From Cryomorphaceae bacterium (GTDB lineage: Bacteria; Bacteroidota; Bacteroidia; Flavobacteriales; ECT2AJA-044), in contig CP059070.1 of assembly GCA_017798125.1 (NCBI GenBank), positions 2,542,001 to 2,606,000 of the forward strand: a stretch of DNA of 64,000 nucleotides. The letters run 5' to 3'. Positions within the stretch are counted from its first letter, which is position 1. Each line of letters opens with the position of its first letter. A model generated the notes under the pieces. It was given only the letters and a program-made list of their open reading frames with translations. It ran no database searches and was not told the origin of the DNA. Position numbers and translations under genes: made by a program. Positions 18,848 to 28,344 of the stretch are shown piece by piece.

Positions 18848-19848
18848 TCAGCTCCATTAATCAGTTCTCGGATTTTACCTTCGATCTCCTCGGAGAGCTC
18901 CGGATTGTCCTGAAGAAGATTCTTTACTGCGTCTCTACCTTGTCCGAGTTTGGTGTCGCCATAGGCATACCACGAACCACTCTTTTGTAGGACATTGTGG
19001 TCCACACCTAAATCCACGATTTCACCGGATTTAGAGATTCCTTCACCATACATGATATCGAATTCGGCTTGGCGGAAAGGAGGAGCTACCTTATTCTTAA
19101 CCACTTTAACTCTGGCTCGATTCCCTTTCACACTGTCGGTATCTTTAATTTGACCGATGCGACGGATATCCAAACGTACCGAAGAATAGAACTTAAGAGC
19201 ATTTCCTCCAGTTGTGGTCTCTGGGTTACCGAACATCACTCCAATCTTTTCACGGAGCTGATTAATGAAGATGCAGCAGCATCCCGTTTTATTAATGGTC
19301 CCCGTAAGCTTTCGAAGAGCTTGAGACATCAAGCGCGCCTGAAGCCCCACTTTGGAGTCACCCATTTCACCTTCAATCTCACTTTTAGGTGTTAGTGCTG
19401 CAACAGAGTCGATGACAATGATGTCAATAGCTCCTGAACGAATTAGGTTATCCGCAATTTCCAAGGCTTGTTCTCCATTATCTGGTTGCGCGACGTACAG
19501 GTTCTCAATGTCGACACCCAATTTCTCCGCATAGAAGCGATCAAAAGCGTGCTCTGCGTCAATGAAAGCCGCAATTCCTCCTTGACGTTGAGCCTCTGCG
19601 ATGGCGTGCAAAGTGAGTGTTGTCTTACCTGATGATTCCGGTCCGTAGATCTCTACTACACGTCCTCGTGGATACCCTCCAATTCCGAGTGCGATATCAA
19701 GGCTCAATGAGCCGGAAGGAATAGCGTCAACATTCTCTACTGCAGAATCACCCATCTTCATGACTGCTCCTTTGCCGTAGGTCTTGTCAAGCTTATCCAT
19801 TGTGAGCCTGAGCGCCTTTAATTTCGCTGCTTTTTCTTTTTCATCCAT
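18844..19848 (-). CDS. recA: recombinase RecA
   Basis: 334 residues. Walker [10 protein letters not shown], Walker B region [10 protein letters not shown], loop L2 [27 protein letters not shown]. It forms filaments on single-stranded DNA for homologous recombination. The C-terminal acidic tail is short. Its promoter (19886-19916) contains a perfect inverted repeat between the -33 and -7 elements. Confidence 0.98.
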   Translation of the reverse strand: MDEKEKAAKLKALRLTMDKLDKTYGKGAVMKMGDSAVENVDAIPSGSLSLDIALGIGGYPRGRVVEIYGPESSGKTTLTLHAIAEAQRQGGIAAFIDAEHAFDRFYAEKLGVDIENLYVAQPDNGEQALEIADNLIRSGAIDIIVIDSVAALTPKSEIEGEMGDSKVGLQARLMSQALRKLTGTINKTGCCCIFINQLREKIGVMFGNPETTTGGNALKFYSSVRLDIRRIGQIKDTDSVKGNRARVKVVKNKVAPPFRQAEFDIMYGEGISKSGEIVDLGVDHNVLQKSGSWYAYGDTKLGQGRDAVKNLLQDNPELSEEIEGKIRELINGAE

Positions 19849-19885
19849 AGTCGTACTATCCTAATTCAGTTCCTTCAATTCGAAC

Positions 19886-19916
19886 CAAATATAGACCTTG
19901 TCGAGGCCATCGACAA
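19886..19916 (-). promoter_or_regulatory. recA promoter with embedded inverted repeat
   Basis: On the minus strand TTG (19916-19914), 20-nt spacer, TATATTTG (19893-19886). TTGTCGA and TCGACAA are perfect 7-bp arms at 19898-19904 and 19910-19916, lying on the -33 element and spacer. This is a candidate operator, possibly for a LexA-like or other damage-responsive repressor. Confidence 0.65.
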
Positions 19917-19948
19917 CGCGTTTGTATGTCCTTTTATGAATTATTTAT

Positions 19949-20413
19949 TCACGAAGCATAAGACTCCAGAATCTGCTCCGCATGTGCCTTGGTTTTCACT
20001 TTGTCAAAGACGCGTTCAATAACTCCTGATTCGTCAATCACAAAGGTCTTGCGAATGATCCCTTCGTATTCATGCCCCATGAATTTCTTGAGGCCCCAGG
20101 CTCCATATGCGTTGATAACCTCTTTTTCTGTATCCGCGATTAAGCGAAAAGGTAGATCGTATTTCTCGACGAACTTGGCGTGCTTCTTCTCATTGTCGGC
20201 ACTTACTCCTATCACTTCAAAACCCTTTTCTTTGAGTTCAGAATAATAGTCTCGCAAGCTGCAGGCCTCTGCTGTACAGCCAGGCGTATCATCCTTGGGA
20301 TAGAAATAGAGGATCACTTTTTTACCACTCAAATCGGCAAGACTAACAGAGGCTCCATTTTGGTCTACTCCATTAAATTCCGGGGCCGCCGTACCTTCTT
20401 TCAATTCACTCAT
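19949..20413 (-). CDS. bcp: thioredoxin-dependent peroxiredoxin, Bcp/PrxQ type
   Basis: 154 residues from ATG at 20413. An in-frame upstream start would add MPLSLFKILV, which is not family-like. The peroxidatic Cys46 sits in FYPKDDTPGCTAEAC, with Cys51 five residues on as the resolving cysteine, the atypical 2-Cys PrxQ arrangement. It reduces hydroperoxides in the cytoplasm. Confidence 0.95.
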   Translation of the reverse strand: MSELKEGTAAPEFNGVDQNGASVSLADLSGKKVILYFYPKDDTPGCTAEACSLRDYYSELKEKGFEVIGVSADNEKKHAKFVEKYDLPFRLIADTEKEVINAYGAWGLKKFMGHEYEGIIRKTFVIDESGVIERVFDKVKTKAHAEQILESYAS

Positions 20414-20520
20414 GACTAATATTTTGAATAATGACAAGGGCAATGCATTAATGTTCGCGTGCTGTGGGGAATAATCCTTTGGTTTAATTTTTCCTAATTT
20501 AACATCAAATACACAAGGTC

Positions 20521-21060
20521 ATGAAAGGTATAGTGTTCTCAGAGTTTATGGAGTTGGTCGAAGAGAAATTCGGCCTAGAAACGGTAGATCATCTCATTGA
20601 GACTACAGAATTGGCCAGCGGAGGAGCCTACACAGCGGTGGGGACGTATCCGCATTCCGAGATGGTTTCTTTAGTTGTCGCCCTAAGTCAAAAATCCGGA
20701 ATTCCTGTTCCCGATCTGTTGAAGGTCTTTGGTCATCACCTATTCAACACCTTCAATAAGAATTACTCTGTCTTCTTTGAAGGCGTGGAACATCCCTATG
20801 ACCTCCTTGAAAAAATTGACAACCACATTCATGTAGAAGTCAAGAAACTCTATCCAGATGCAGAACTTCCTCGTTTCGAAACAGAGCGAAATGGGAAAGA
20901 GTTACTCATGACCTATACATCGGAACGAAAGATGTCTGATTTGGCCCTCGGTTTGATTGAAGCAGCTGCCCAGCATTATGAAAGCGATATTAGCATGGAG
21001 ACCGAGAATCTCACTGAAGACGGTTCTAAAGTTCTGATTCGCTTGACGGACAACGCTTGA
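20521..21060 (+). CDS. H-NOX heme nitric-oxide sensor
   Basis: 179 residues, the full H-NOX length. The proximal heme ligand is His104 in NHIHVEV, followed by the family spacing H-x12-P and P-x14-YTSER. Tyr132, Ser134 and Arg136 form the YxSxR propionate-binding motif. The position equivalent to the distal tyrosine of O2-binding H-NOX proteins (Tt Tyr140) is leucine (Leu141), so an NO-selective sensor is expected. The next gene, a hybrid kinase, overlaps by 4 nt and is the likely output partner. Confidence 0.95.
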   Translation: MKGIVFSEFMELVEEKFGLETVDHLIETTELASGGAYTAVGTYPHSEMVSLVVALSQKSGIPVPDLLKVFGHHLFNTFNKNYSVFFEGVEHPYDLLEKIDNHIHVEVKKLYPDAELPRFETERNGKELLMTYTSERKMSDLALGLIEAAAQHYESDISMETENLTEDGSKVLIRLTDNA

Positions 21061-22787
21061 GTAAAGAAATTGACATATTAAAAAAGGCTCTGGAGCGAGA
21101 ACGCAGGGCTAGAAAAGAAGCAGAGAACTTTCTTGAAGAACGATCTCTACAACTCTATCGGACGAATGTTGAATTGACCGAACTCAACAAAAGTCTAGAG
21201 GAAAAGGTAGCCTCTCGTACTCAAGAACTCGAGAAACAGCGCAACTTCTACGAAGCAATCCTGAACAACATTCCGGCGGATGTAGTGGTCGCCGATGGTA
21301 ATCATCGGTATATGTTCATCAACCCAAAGGCAGTAGCGAACAAAGAAGTCCGTGACTGGATGATCGGAAAAGACGACTTCGAGTATGTCGAGTACCGGAA
21401 TAAGCCTCGCAAAATAGCGGAAGAACGTCGAGAATTCTTCAACAGGGTCAAGTCAGCGCGGAAAACATTGGAATGGACTGAAGAACTTGAAGGTCCTAAA
21501 GGAAAAGAGTATCACCTAAGGCGCTGGTATCCCGTTATTGAGGATGACGAAATTGTCATGTATATCGGATATGCCATTGAGATTACCGAGACGGTTGAGT
21601 CTAGGCTGGAGCTCATGGATGCGAGGGATATTGCCGAAAAGGCAACGCTAGCTAAAAGCGAATTCCTATCCAAGATGAGTCATGAGATTCGAACTCCATT
21701 GAATGCTATCGTTGGCCTTACGGACATTCTCATGCAAGAGGATTTGGAAGAGGAACAAGAACACTACGTTCATTCCATGAAGTACTCGGCGGACAATCTT
21801 CTTGGAATCGTCAATGAAATACTGGACTTCAGTAAGATTGAAGCAGGAAAGCTCACCTTTGAGACCATACCGTTCGATCTTCGTCATTCCTTCAAAGGGA
21901 TTCGACAGACCTTTGAATTCCGCTTGAACGAACTGGGGATTGACTTTATCTCTGAAATCGACGAAGACATTCCGTCCTTGATTAGTGGAGATCGCGTTAA
22001 ATTGAATCAGATTTTCTTGAATCTAGTCGGAAATGCCGTGAAGTTCACAGAGAGAGGATTCATCCGTACTACTGCCTTTCTAACCAAGGAAGAGAAAGAT
22101 CGTATTTGGTTAGAGTTCAAGGTTCAAGACAGCGGAATCGGCATTAGTCCAGATAGAATTGACCACGTTTTTGATGGTTTCGAGCAAGAAGGAGTAGACA
22201 CTACTCGCAAGTATGGAGGAACTGGTTTAGGCTTGACCATCACCAAAAAGTTCATCGAAGGCCAAGGGGGAAGCATTCGGATTGAGAGCGAAAAAGGCAA
22301 AGGCTCCACCTTCATTTTTGAAATGCCCTTTGGACGGGTTTCTCAAGATGTGATAGAGGCCTCAGAGCCCGTTTCTATCGAGGCGAAGTTGATTCGTCCT
22401 TTCCGTTTGTTGGTGGCTGAAGACAACATCATGAATCAGCTTGTTCTTAAAAAAGTCCTTGAGGCTTGGAACCCTGAGGTTACCATTGTCAGCAATGGTG
22501 AGCAAGCCCTGGAAGAGATGAAGTCCAATGACTATGACTTGGTCTTTATGGATATTCAAATGCCTGTAAAAGGAGGTATTGAAACAATACAGGAATGGCG
22601 GAAGATTGAGAAGGAAGAGGATCGAAACCACTTGGCTGTCGTCGCTTTAACAGCGGACGCTTTTCAAGAATCCAAACTACAAGCACTGAGTGCAGGGATG
22701 GATGACTTCCTTTCTAAACCGATTGATTTGACCGAATTGAGACGAATTATTTCAACCTACATCGGACGTGCTGATGACCAAGGCTGA
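21057..22787 (+). CDS. H-NOX-associated hybrid histidine kinase
   Basis: 576 residues, no membrane segment. An N-terminal coiled coil (1-65) is followed by a PAS domain (about 66-180), a DHp domain with phospho-acceptor His209 (KMSHEIRTPLNAI), a HATPase with N box NLVGNAVKF, DSGIGIS and GGTGLGL, and a C-terminal receiver domain (about 449-570) with acidic pair E455/D456, phospho-acceptor Asp499 (FMDIQMP) and the conserved Lys in LSKPI. The start is TTG at 21057, overlapping the H-NOX stop, so synthesis of the two is probably coupled. Known H-NOX/kinase pairs repress or adjust autophosphorylation when NO binds. No separate response regulator follows, so phosphotransfer must leave this cluster. 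Confidence 0.93.
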   Translation: MSKEIDILKKALERERRARKEAENFLEERSLQLYRTNVELTELNKSLEEKVASRTQELEKQRNFYEAILNNIPADVVVADGNHRYMFINPKAVANKEVRDWMIGKDDFEYVEYRNKPRKIAEERREFFNRVKSARKTLEWTEELEGPKGKEYHLRRWYPVIEDDEIVMYIGYAIEITETVESRLELMDARDIAEKATLAKSEFLSKMSHEIRTPLNAIVGLTDILMQEDLEEEQEHYVHSMKYSADNLLGIVNEILDFSKIEAGKLTFETIPFDLRHSFKGIRQTFEFRLNELGIDFISEIDEDIPSLISGDRVKLNQIFLNLVGNAVKFTERGFIRTTAFLTKEEKDRIWLEFKVQDSGIGISPDRIDHVFDGFEQEGVDTTRKYGGTGLGLTITKKFIEGQGGSIRIESEKGKGSTFIFEMPFGRVSQDVIEASEPVSIEAKLIRPFRLLVAEDNIMNQLVLKKVLEAWNPEVTIVSNGEQALEEMKSNDYDLVFMDIQMPVKGGIETIQEWRKIEKEEDRNHLAVVALTADAFQESKLQALSAGMDDFLSKPIDLTELRRIISTYIGRADDQG

Positions 22788-23424
22788 AAAAGTGAAGTAC
22801 GTCATGGATGAGCTCGAAAAGCTCTTTCCTGAGACTCCTGTACCCCTAGATCACCAAGACCCCTATACTCTATTGGTCGCTGTATTGTTGAGTGCCCAAT
22901 GCACCGATGAACGTGTCAATAAGATCACGCCATTGCTCTTTGATCGTGCCGACAACCCCTACGATATGGCCAAGGTCCCTGTAGAGGAAATCAAAGAAAT
23001 CATACGGCCTTGTGGACTGAGTCCGGCAAAATCGAAAGCCATCAGCGGACTATCTCAAATATTAACCGAGCAGTACCTAGGAGAGGTGCCAGCGGACCTA
23101 GAAAAACTAGAAGCCTTGCCCGGAGTGGGCCACAAAACCGCACAAGTAGTTATGGCTCAAAGTTTTGGGGTACCCAGCTTCCCTGTAGACACCCACATAC
23201 ACCGATTGATGTGGAGGTGGGGTTTTTCTAACGGCAAGAGCATCGCACAGACCGAAAAAGATGCCAAGCGACTCTTCCCTAAAGAAAAATGGAACAAGCT
23301 TCACTTGCAGATCATATTCTACGGAAGGCAGTACAGCCCTGCGAGGGGATTCAAGCCTGAGCGGGATTACATCACGAGAACAATCGGTCGAAAGGAGTTC
23401 CTCAAGAAGAACGGCTACGAATAA
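22774..23424 (+). CDS. nth: endonuclease III homologue lacking the iron-sulfur motif
   Basis: 216 residues from ATG at 22774, overlapping the kinase stop by 14 nt. The HhH-GPD fold is intact: LLSAQCTDERVNKITP, the hairpin LPGVGHKTAQVV with the catalytic Lys, and the catalytic Asp in FPVDTHIHRL. The C-terminal loop that normally has four cysteines for a [4Fe-4S] cluster reads YGRQYSPARGFKPERDY and contains none. Base-excision glycosylase/AP-lyase activity on oxidised pyrimidines is expected, without the cluster. Confidence 0.9.
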   Translation: MTKAEKVKYVMDELEKLFPETPVPLDHQDPYTLLVAVLLSAQCTDERVNKITPLLFDRADNPYDMAKVPVEEIKEIIRPCGLSPAKSKAISGLSQILTEQYLGEVPADLEKLEALPGVGHKTAQVVMAQSFGVPSFPVDTHIHRLMWRWGFSNGKSIAQTEKDAKRLFPKEKWNKLHLQIIFYGRQYSPARGFKPERDYITRTIGRKEFLKKNGYE

Positions 23425-23450
23425 AAAAAAGCGGCCACAGTGGGCCGCTT
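23422..23450 (-). terminator. terminator of the sigma/88-aa unit
   Basis: AAGCGGCC and GGCCGCTT are perfect 8-bp arms around a 6-nt loop. The minus strand has a run of eight T after the stem. It may also stop nth transcripts from the other side. Confidence 0.88.
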
Positions 23451-23473
23451 AACTTCTTTACTTCGGATCGAAA

Positions 23474-23740
23474 TTAGTTCAAAATCATTTCCGCATGACG
23501 CCCACGAGAAAGCTTGTCCACATGATACGCTTTACTGAATGAAAGGATGTTTTGAACTGTACGCTCTTTTGGGCGTAATTCGATTTCGTTCAACAGAGCT
23601 TTACTTTCGTTGATCATTTCCAACTCGTCTCTCAAGTAGGGATCTTGAATGCAGAGCGCTTCTACCTCTTTGCGGTCGCGCTCATTGAGCTCTCCGTACG
23701 AATATTGCAGCAAAAAATCGGGAGTAAAAGTTTTGGCCAT
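23474..23740 (-). CDS. small helical protein downstream of ECF sigma
   Basis: 88 residues, soluble and mostly helical (MAKTFTPDFLLQYSYGELNERDRKEVEALCIQDPYLRDELE). The first ~55 residues look like the N-terminal half of anti-sigma proteins, but without zinc ligands and without a membrane segment. It lies about 90 nt after the sigma factor on the same strand and ends at a terminator. A cytosolic sigma-binding role is a reasonable guess, not shown. Confidence 0.7.
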   Translation of the reverse strand: MAKTFTPDFLLQYSYGELNERDRKEVEALCIQDPYLRDELEMINESKALLNEIELRPKERTVQNILSFSKAYHVDKLSRGRHAEMILN

Positions 23741-23831
23741 ATAAGGTCTATTGGGTTAAACTTCCCCAAAATAACGGACCTGTGATGCCAATATTTTACG
23801 TCACTGAATTTTTTTCGCAATTCCTCGGGAA

Positions 23832-24419
23832 TCACCCCATGGTCATGTTCATATGATGCTCTGCAATCAGCTTTCTCAAGTTGATCAATGCATAGCGCAT
23901 ACGACCAAGGGCGGTGTTAATACTCACATCCGTTTGAGCCGCAATGTCCTTGAAACTCATCTCGGCATAGTGGCGCATAATCAACACCTCTTTTTGCTCA
24001 GGGGGAAGTTTCTGGATCAATTTGCGCACGTCTTGAATGATCTGATCTTTGATGATCTGATTCTCCGCGCTCAATCCTGAATCGGCGATGACGTCGAATA
24101 TGTCGAAGTCTTCCGTGGTCTCCATCATCGGCATCCGCTTGTTGCGTCGGAAATGGTCGATAATGAGGTTGTGCGATATCCGCAACACCCAGGGAAGAAA
24201 CTTACCTTCCTCGTTGTACTTTCCTTTCTTCAAGGTCTTAATCACCTTGATGAAGGCATCTTGAAATAAATCCTCGGCTAAATCTTGGTCGTGGACCCGA
24301 GTCAAAATGTACGCGTAGATACGCTGTCTGTGGCGTACGACCAATTCTTCTAGCGCTTGCTCATTTCCGCCTTGGTACATCTTTACCAATGCAGAATCCT
24401 CACACTGCTTCAAGTGCAT
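23832..24419 (-). CDS. RNA polymerase ECF-type sigma factor
   Basis: 195 residues. Region 2 (about 20-90) has DLAEDLFQDAFIKVIKTL and LPWVLRISHNLIIDHFRRNKR. Region 4 (about 130-185) has LPPEQKEVLIMRHYAEMSFKDIAAQTDVSINTALGRMRYA. No regions 1 or 3, hence ECF class. A long leader (about 130 nt) follows its promoter. Confidence 0.95.
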   Translation of the reverse strand: MHLKQCEDSALVKMYQGGNEQALEELVVRHRQRIYAYILTRVHDQDLAEDLFQDAFIKVIKTLKKGKYNEEGKFLPWVLRISHNLIIDHFRRNKRMPMMETTEDFDIFDVIADSGLSAENQIIKDQIIQDVRKLIQKLPPEQKEVLIMRHYAEMSFKDIAAQTDVSINTALGRMRYALINLRKLIAEHHMNMTMG

Positions 24420-24554
24420 AGTTTACCTAGTTTTGGTTCTTCTCAAAATCTGCTTCAAAAAGCTCTATCAGCTCCCAAAAACAAAAAGTAAACGTGTGGT
24501 ATAAGCGACTAAAAAGTTAGAATTAAACAAGTACTGATCTCGGAGTCTAAGCAT

Positions 24555-24604
24555 CAAATATAGAATAATTTGGATACAACACAACTTTTATTCCTCTAAT
24601 TTTG
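24555..24604. promoter_or_regulatory. divergent promoters for sigma factor and uvrA
   Basis: Minus strand: TTG (24584-24582), 19-nt spacer, TATATTTG (24562-24555) for the sigma gene. Plus strand: TTTG (24569-24572), 24-nt spacer, TAATTTTG (24597-24604) for uvrA. The two overlap, so they may compete. Confidence 0.65.
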
Positions 24605-24669
24605 CGCTTCGACTTTCGAAAGAACTCTTCCGAATTACCCGTGTTAGTGCTAAAACCGTACCACTTTTT

Positions 24670-27468
24670 ATGACCGCGGACATCGAATCCTACAACCCCA
24701 AAGAGAACATTCTCATTAAAGGGGCTCGGCTACACAACCTCAAGAATATTGACGTGGTCATTCCGCGTAACCGCTTGGTCGTAGTGACGGGACTTTCAGG
24801 TTCTGGCAAGTCTTCTCTGGCCTTTGACACCCTGTATGCGGAAGGGCAGCGCCGATACGTAGAAAGTCTCTCGAGCTACGCCCGTCAATTCTTAGGGCGA
24901 CTCAATAAGCCGGAAGTTGAATACATTAAAGGTATTGCTCCGGCCATCGCTATTGAACAGAAGGTCAATACCCGGAACCCGCGTTCTACGGTAGGCACCA
25001 GCACGGAGATTTACGACTACCTCAAACTCCTATACGCGCGCATTGGACGCACCTTCTCCCCTATTAGCGGTCAGGAAGTTCAGCGACACAGCGTCACGGA
25101 TGTGGTCAATGCCGTGGCTCAAATGAAGGATGGGACGCGGATCATGGTGCTCGCTCCAGTCCAGCTCCATGCTGAGCGGAACACGGAACAACAGTTAAAG
25201 GTACTGCAGCAGCAGGGTTTTGCGCGCCTACGGCGCGATAGCGGTGTCGACCGCATTGACGATCTCCTCGAACAAAAGGTGGACATCGACTGGAATTCAA
25301 CCTACCTCGTCGTGGACCGTTTGGCCGCCCGGGCCGATGACGAAGACACTCAGACCCGCCTCGCGGATTCTGTTCAAACCGCCTTTTACGAAGGAAAAGG
25401 CATTTGCATCATTGAAGAAGCCGATGAGCAGAAAAGAACCGAATACAGCAATCGATTCGAACTCGACGGAATGGAGTTCGACGAACCATCCGAACATCTT
25501 TTCAGCTTCAACAACCCCTACGGAGCATGTCCCAAGTGCGAGGGTTATGGAAGCATTATAGGTATTGATGAAGATCTCGTAGTCCCAAATAAGGGCCTGA
25601 GTATATACGAGGATGCCATCGTGTGTTGGAAAGGAGAGAAAATGCAGGAATACAAGAACGATCTCATCCTGAATGCGGAGCGTTTTGACTTTCCGATTCA
25701 CCGTCCATACTACGAACTCACTGATGCGCAACGCGAACTGCTCTGGGAAGGCAATGGGCATTTCATGGGCATCAACGCCTTCTTTGAATACTTAGAATCC
25801 AAGAGCTACAAGATCCAATACCGCGTCATGCTATCGCGTTATCGCGGCAAAACGCGCTGTACATCGTGTAAGGGAAGACGACTTCGTAAGGAAGCAGGAT
25901 ACGTCCAAGTCGATGGCCACAAAATCACGGACTTGGTCGAGCTACCTATTGGGGAGCTTCAGCCATTGATGGAAAACCTACAGCTCAATGAATACGAGCA
26001 AGGCGTGAGTAAGCGAATTCTGATTGAAATCACGAGTCGCCTTCGATTTCTCAATCAAGTGGGCTTGGACTACTTGACCCTGAATCGCCGCTCTTCTACC
26101 CTGTCGGGAGGAGAGTCTCAACGAATCAACCTAGCTACATCCTTGGGTTCTTCACTAGTCGGATCCATGTACATCTTGGACGAACCTTCTATTGGTTTGC
26201 ACAGCAAGGATACCGAGCGCTTGATTGAAGTACTTCAGAGTCTGAGGGATTTGGGCAACACGGTCATTGTGGTGGAGCACGATGAGGACATTATGAAGGC
26301 CGCGGACTTGCTTATTGACATCGGCCCGATGGCGGGTACCCTGGGTGGTGAGCTTATTTTCTGGGGAACCCATGAGGAGCTGCTTACAGACCAAATCAGT
26401 CTGACGGGACAATACCTCACCGGCAAGCTGGAAATCCCCGTACCAGATGTTCGTCGAAAAGGACGCAATTGGGTGGAGCTCCATGGTGCCCGAGAGAATA
26501 ACCTTCGAAACATCAATACGAAATTCCCACTTGAAGCACTCACAGTGGTTTCCGGGGTAAGCGGATCGGGAAAAAGTACTTTGATCAAAGACATTCTATA
26601 CCCGGCTTTGAAGAAGCGCTTAGGGGGATATGCAGGGCGTACGGGCGAATTCGACGGGCTTGGAGGCAGTGTCGATCAATTGAAGGAAATCGAGTTTGTG
26701 GATCAGAATCCGATTGGAAAATCGAGCCGGTCCAACCCCGTGACCTATGTCAAGGCTTACGACGAAATCCGCGCACTATATGCCAGTCAGAAGCTGAGCA
26801 AGAACCGCGGCTATAAGGCCAAGCACTTCAGCTTCAACGTAGAAGGTGGCCGATGCGACAACTGTGAAGGTGAAGGTGAAGTGCAGATCGAAATGCAGTT
26901 CATGGCCGACGTTCACCTCACCTGCGAGGTTTGCAAAGGGCAACGCTTCAAGGATGAGATTCTAGAAGTGAAAGTGGACGGCAAGAATATCTACCAGGTC
27001 TTGGAAATGACCATCGATGAAGCCATCGACTTCTTTACCGCCAACAAGCATCAAAAGATTGCTGATAAATTACAGCCGCTTCAAGACGTCGGATTGGGTT
27101 ATATCCATCTAGGACAAAGCTCTTCGACGCTATCGGGTGGTGAAGCTCAGCGGGTAAAGCTGGCGAGTTTCTTGAGCCGAGGCGGCAACCAAGGACATAC
27201 CCTCTTCATTTTTGACGAGCCTACCACGGGTTTGCATTTCCACGACATCCTCAAGCTCTTGGATAGCTTCAATGCGCTGATCGCCAAAGGACACAGCATC
27301 TTGATCATCGAGCACAATCTAGACATCATTAAATGTGCTGATTGGGTGATTGATCTAGGACCAGAAGGCGGAGTCCGCGGTGGAAACATACTCTTTGAAG
27401 GCACCCCCGAAGGATTGGTTGAAAGCGGTGTTGGATTTACCTCCGGGTACCTAGCCGAAAAGCTGTAA
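24670..27468 (+). CDS. uvrA: excinuclease ABC subunit A
   Basis: 932 residues. Two ABC ATPase halves: Walker [10 protein letters not shown] and GVSGSGKST, signatures LSGGESQRI and LSGGEAQRV, and zinc fingers CPKC...CTSC and CDNC...CEVC. It recognises bulky lesions in nucleotide-excision repair with UvrB. At residues about 184-190 the coding sequence contains a copy of the dispersed hairpin repeat (read ARLRRDS) at a variable position of the family. Confidence 0.98.
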   Translation: MTADIESYNPKENILIKGARLHNLKNIDVVIPRNRLVVVTGLSGSGKSSLAFDTLYAEGQRRYVESLSSYARQFLGRLNKPEVEYIKGIAPAIAIEQKVNTRNPRSTVGTSTEIYDYLKLLYARIGRTFSPISGQEVQRHSVTDVVNAVAQMKDGTRIMVLAPVQLHAERNTEQQLKVLQQQGFARLRRDSGVDRIDDLLEQKVDIDWNSTYLVVDRLAARADDEDTQTRLADSVQTAFYEGKGICIIEEADEQKRTEYSNRFELDGMEFDEPSEHLFSFNNPYGACPKCEGYGSIIGIDEDLVVPNKGLSIYEDAIVCWKGEKMQEYKNDLILNAERFDFPIHRPYYELTDAQRELLWEGNGHFMGINAFFEYLESKSYKIQYRVMLSRYRGKTRCTSCKGRRLRKEAGYVQVDGHKITDLVELPIGELQPLMENLQLNEYEQGVSKRILIEITSRLRFLNQVGLDYLTLNRRSSTLSGGESQRINLATSLGSSLVGSMYILDEPSIGLHSKDTERLIEVLQSLRDLGNTVIVVEHDEDIMKAADLLIDIGPMAGTLGGELIFWGTHEELLTDQISLTGQYLTGKLEIPVPDVRRKGRNWVELHGARENNLRNINTKFPLEALTVVSGVSGSGKSTLIKDILYPALKKRLGGYAGRTGEFDGLGGSVDQLKEIEFVDQNPIGKSSRSNPVTYVKAYDEIRALYASQKLSKNRGYKAKHFSFNVEGGRCDNCEGEGEVQIEMQFMADVHLTCEVCKGQRFKDEILEVKVDGKNIYQVLEMTIDEAIDFFTANKHQKIADKLQPLQDVGLGYIHLGQSSSTLSGGEAQRVKLASFLSRGGNQGHTLFIFDEPTTGLHFHDILKLLDSFNALIAKGHSILIIEHNLDIIKCADWVIDLGPEGGVRGGNILFEGTPEGLVESGVGFTSGYLAEKL
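25224..25240 (+). repeat. dispersed hairpin repeat, variant in uvrA
   Basis: GCGCC, TAC, GGCGC, tail GATA (last base differs). Confidence 0.6.
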
Positions 27469-27482
27469 TTCCGAGCGAGAAT

Positions 27483-27767
27483 CTACTTCTTCAAGTATTT
27501 AGAAATTCCCGAAACGTAGGTATCAAAGGCCTTGATGCCTTTTTTGGTCATCGCACATTCCGTTTTCGGGTAATTGTTGACAAAGGACTTAGTCACTTCG
27601 ATATAGCCCGCCTCACTCAGCTTTTTGATTTGAACGCTGAGGTTTCCCTTGGAGGCCTTCGTTTCCTCCAGAAGGAAATTAAAGTCCGCCTTCTCCACCC
27701 CAATCAACAAAGAGATGATGGAGAGCCGAAGCTGATTGTGCAATAAAGGGTCGAGATCAGGCAGCAT
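27483..27767 (-). CDS. winged-helix transcriptional regulator
   Basis: 94 residues forming a single winged-helix domain (LRLSIISLLIGVEKADFNFLLEETKASKGNLSVQIKKLSEAGYIEV), of the small MarR/ArsR-like HTH_27 group. Last gene of a four-gene minus-strand unit and overlaps the membrane gene before it by 11 nt. It probably controls its own operon through the GTTTA/TAAAC sites at 29546-29567. Confidence 0.88.
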   Translation of the reverse strand: MLPDLDPLLHNQLRLSIISLLIGVEKADFNFLLEETKASKGNLSVQIKKLSEAGYIEVTKSFVNNYPKTECAMTKKGIKAFDTYVSGISKYLKK

Positions 27768-28344
27768 CGCGCTTGACCTTTAGCTTGAGCATATAACCGG
27801 GGATTAAATAGGTGGCCACCATAGACGTAGCAATCAAAAGCAGCTGCACGTCGAAGGGCTGATAAAAGGCAAAGATACCCATCGCCCAGTTGTAAATACC
27901 ACCCAAAATGAGTGGGGTAAAGCGGATCATACCACCCGAGATAAAGAGCGCCCAGCCCCACAAAAGCATCAAAATGGGATAGACCACTTGCCACCCCAGG
28001 CTGGCTCCTTGAATCAGGAGAGCGAACATGACAATGACCATACCGCCCCAGACAAAGCCGGCAACGCGATCCGTATAGGTCGTCACCTGAGCCTTCTTAC
28101 TGCTTCGATAACCCATGATTCCGGCGATAATGCCACCGGCGGTCATCAAAATCGGCCAAGGGACCCACGCCAGTTCCTCGAGACCAAAGCGAATCAGGAC
28201 GTAGTGAATGACCGAAGCCAGGGCCACTAAATATCCCCAGAGGAGGTAATGCGAGCTGTTGTCCGTAAATTTGTTTTGAGCGGTTTGGATCATCCCGCCA
28301 ATTAGACGGAGACTCTCCTCATGTGTTAAGTTATTCTGTTCCAT
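27757..28344 (-). CDS. polytopic membrane protein of regulator operon
   Basis: 195 residues. A soluble ~30-residue N-terminus (EESLRLIGGMIQTAQNKF) is followed by about five or six membrane helices. I recognise the Bacteroidota pattern of such a protein preceding a small winged-helix regulator but not a function. Overlaps both neighbours (14 nt and 11 nt), so it is firmly in the operon. Confidence 0.8.
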   Translation of the reverse strand: MEQNNLTHEESLRLIGGMIQTAQNKFTDNSSHYLLWGYLVALASVIHYVLIRFGLEELAWVPWPILMTAGGIIAGIMGYRSSKKAQVTTYTDRVAGFVWGGMVIVMFALLIQGASLGWQVVYPILMLLWGWALFISGGMIRFTPLILGGIYNWAMGIFAFYQPFDVQLLLIATSMVATYLIPGYMLKLKVKRDAA

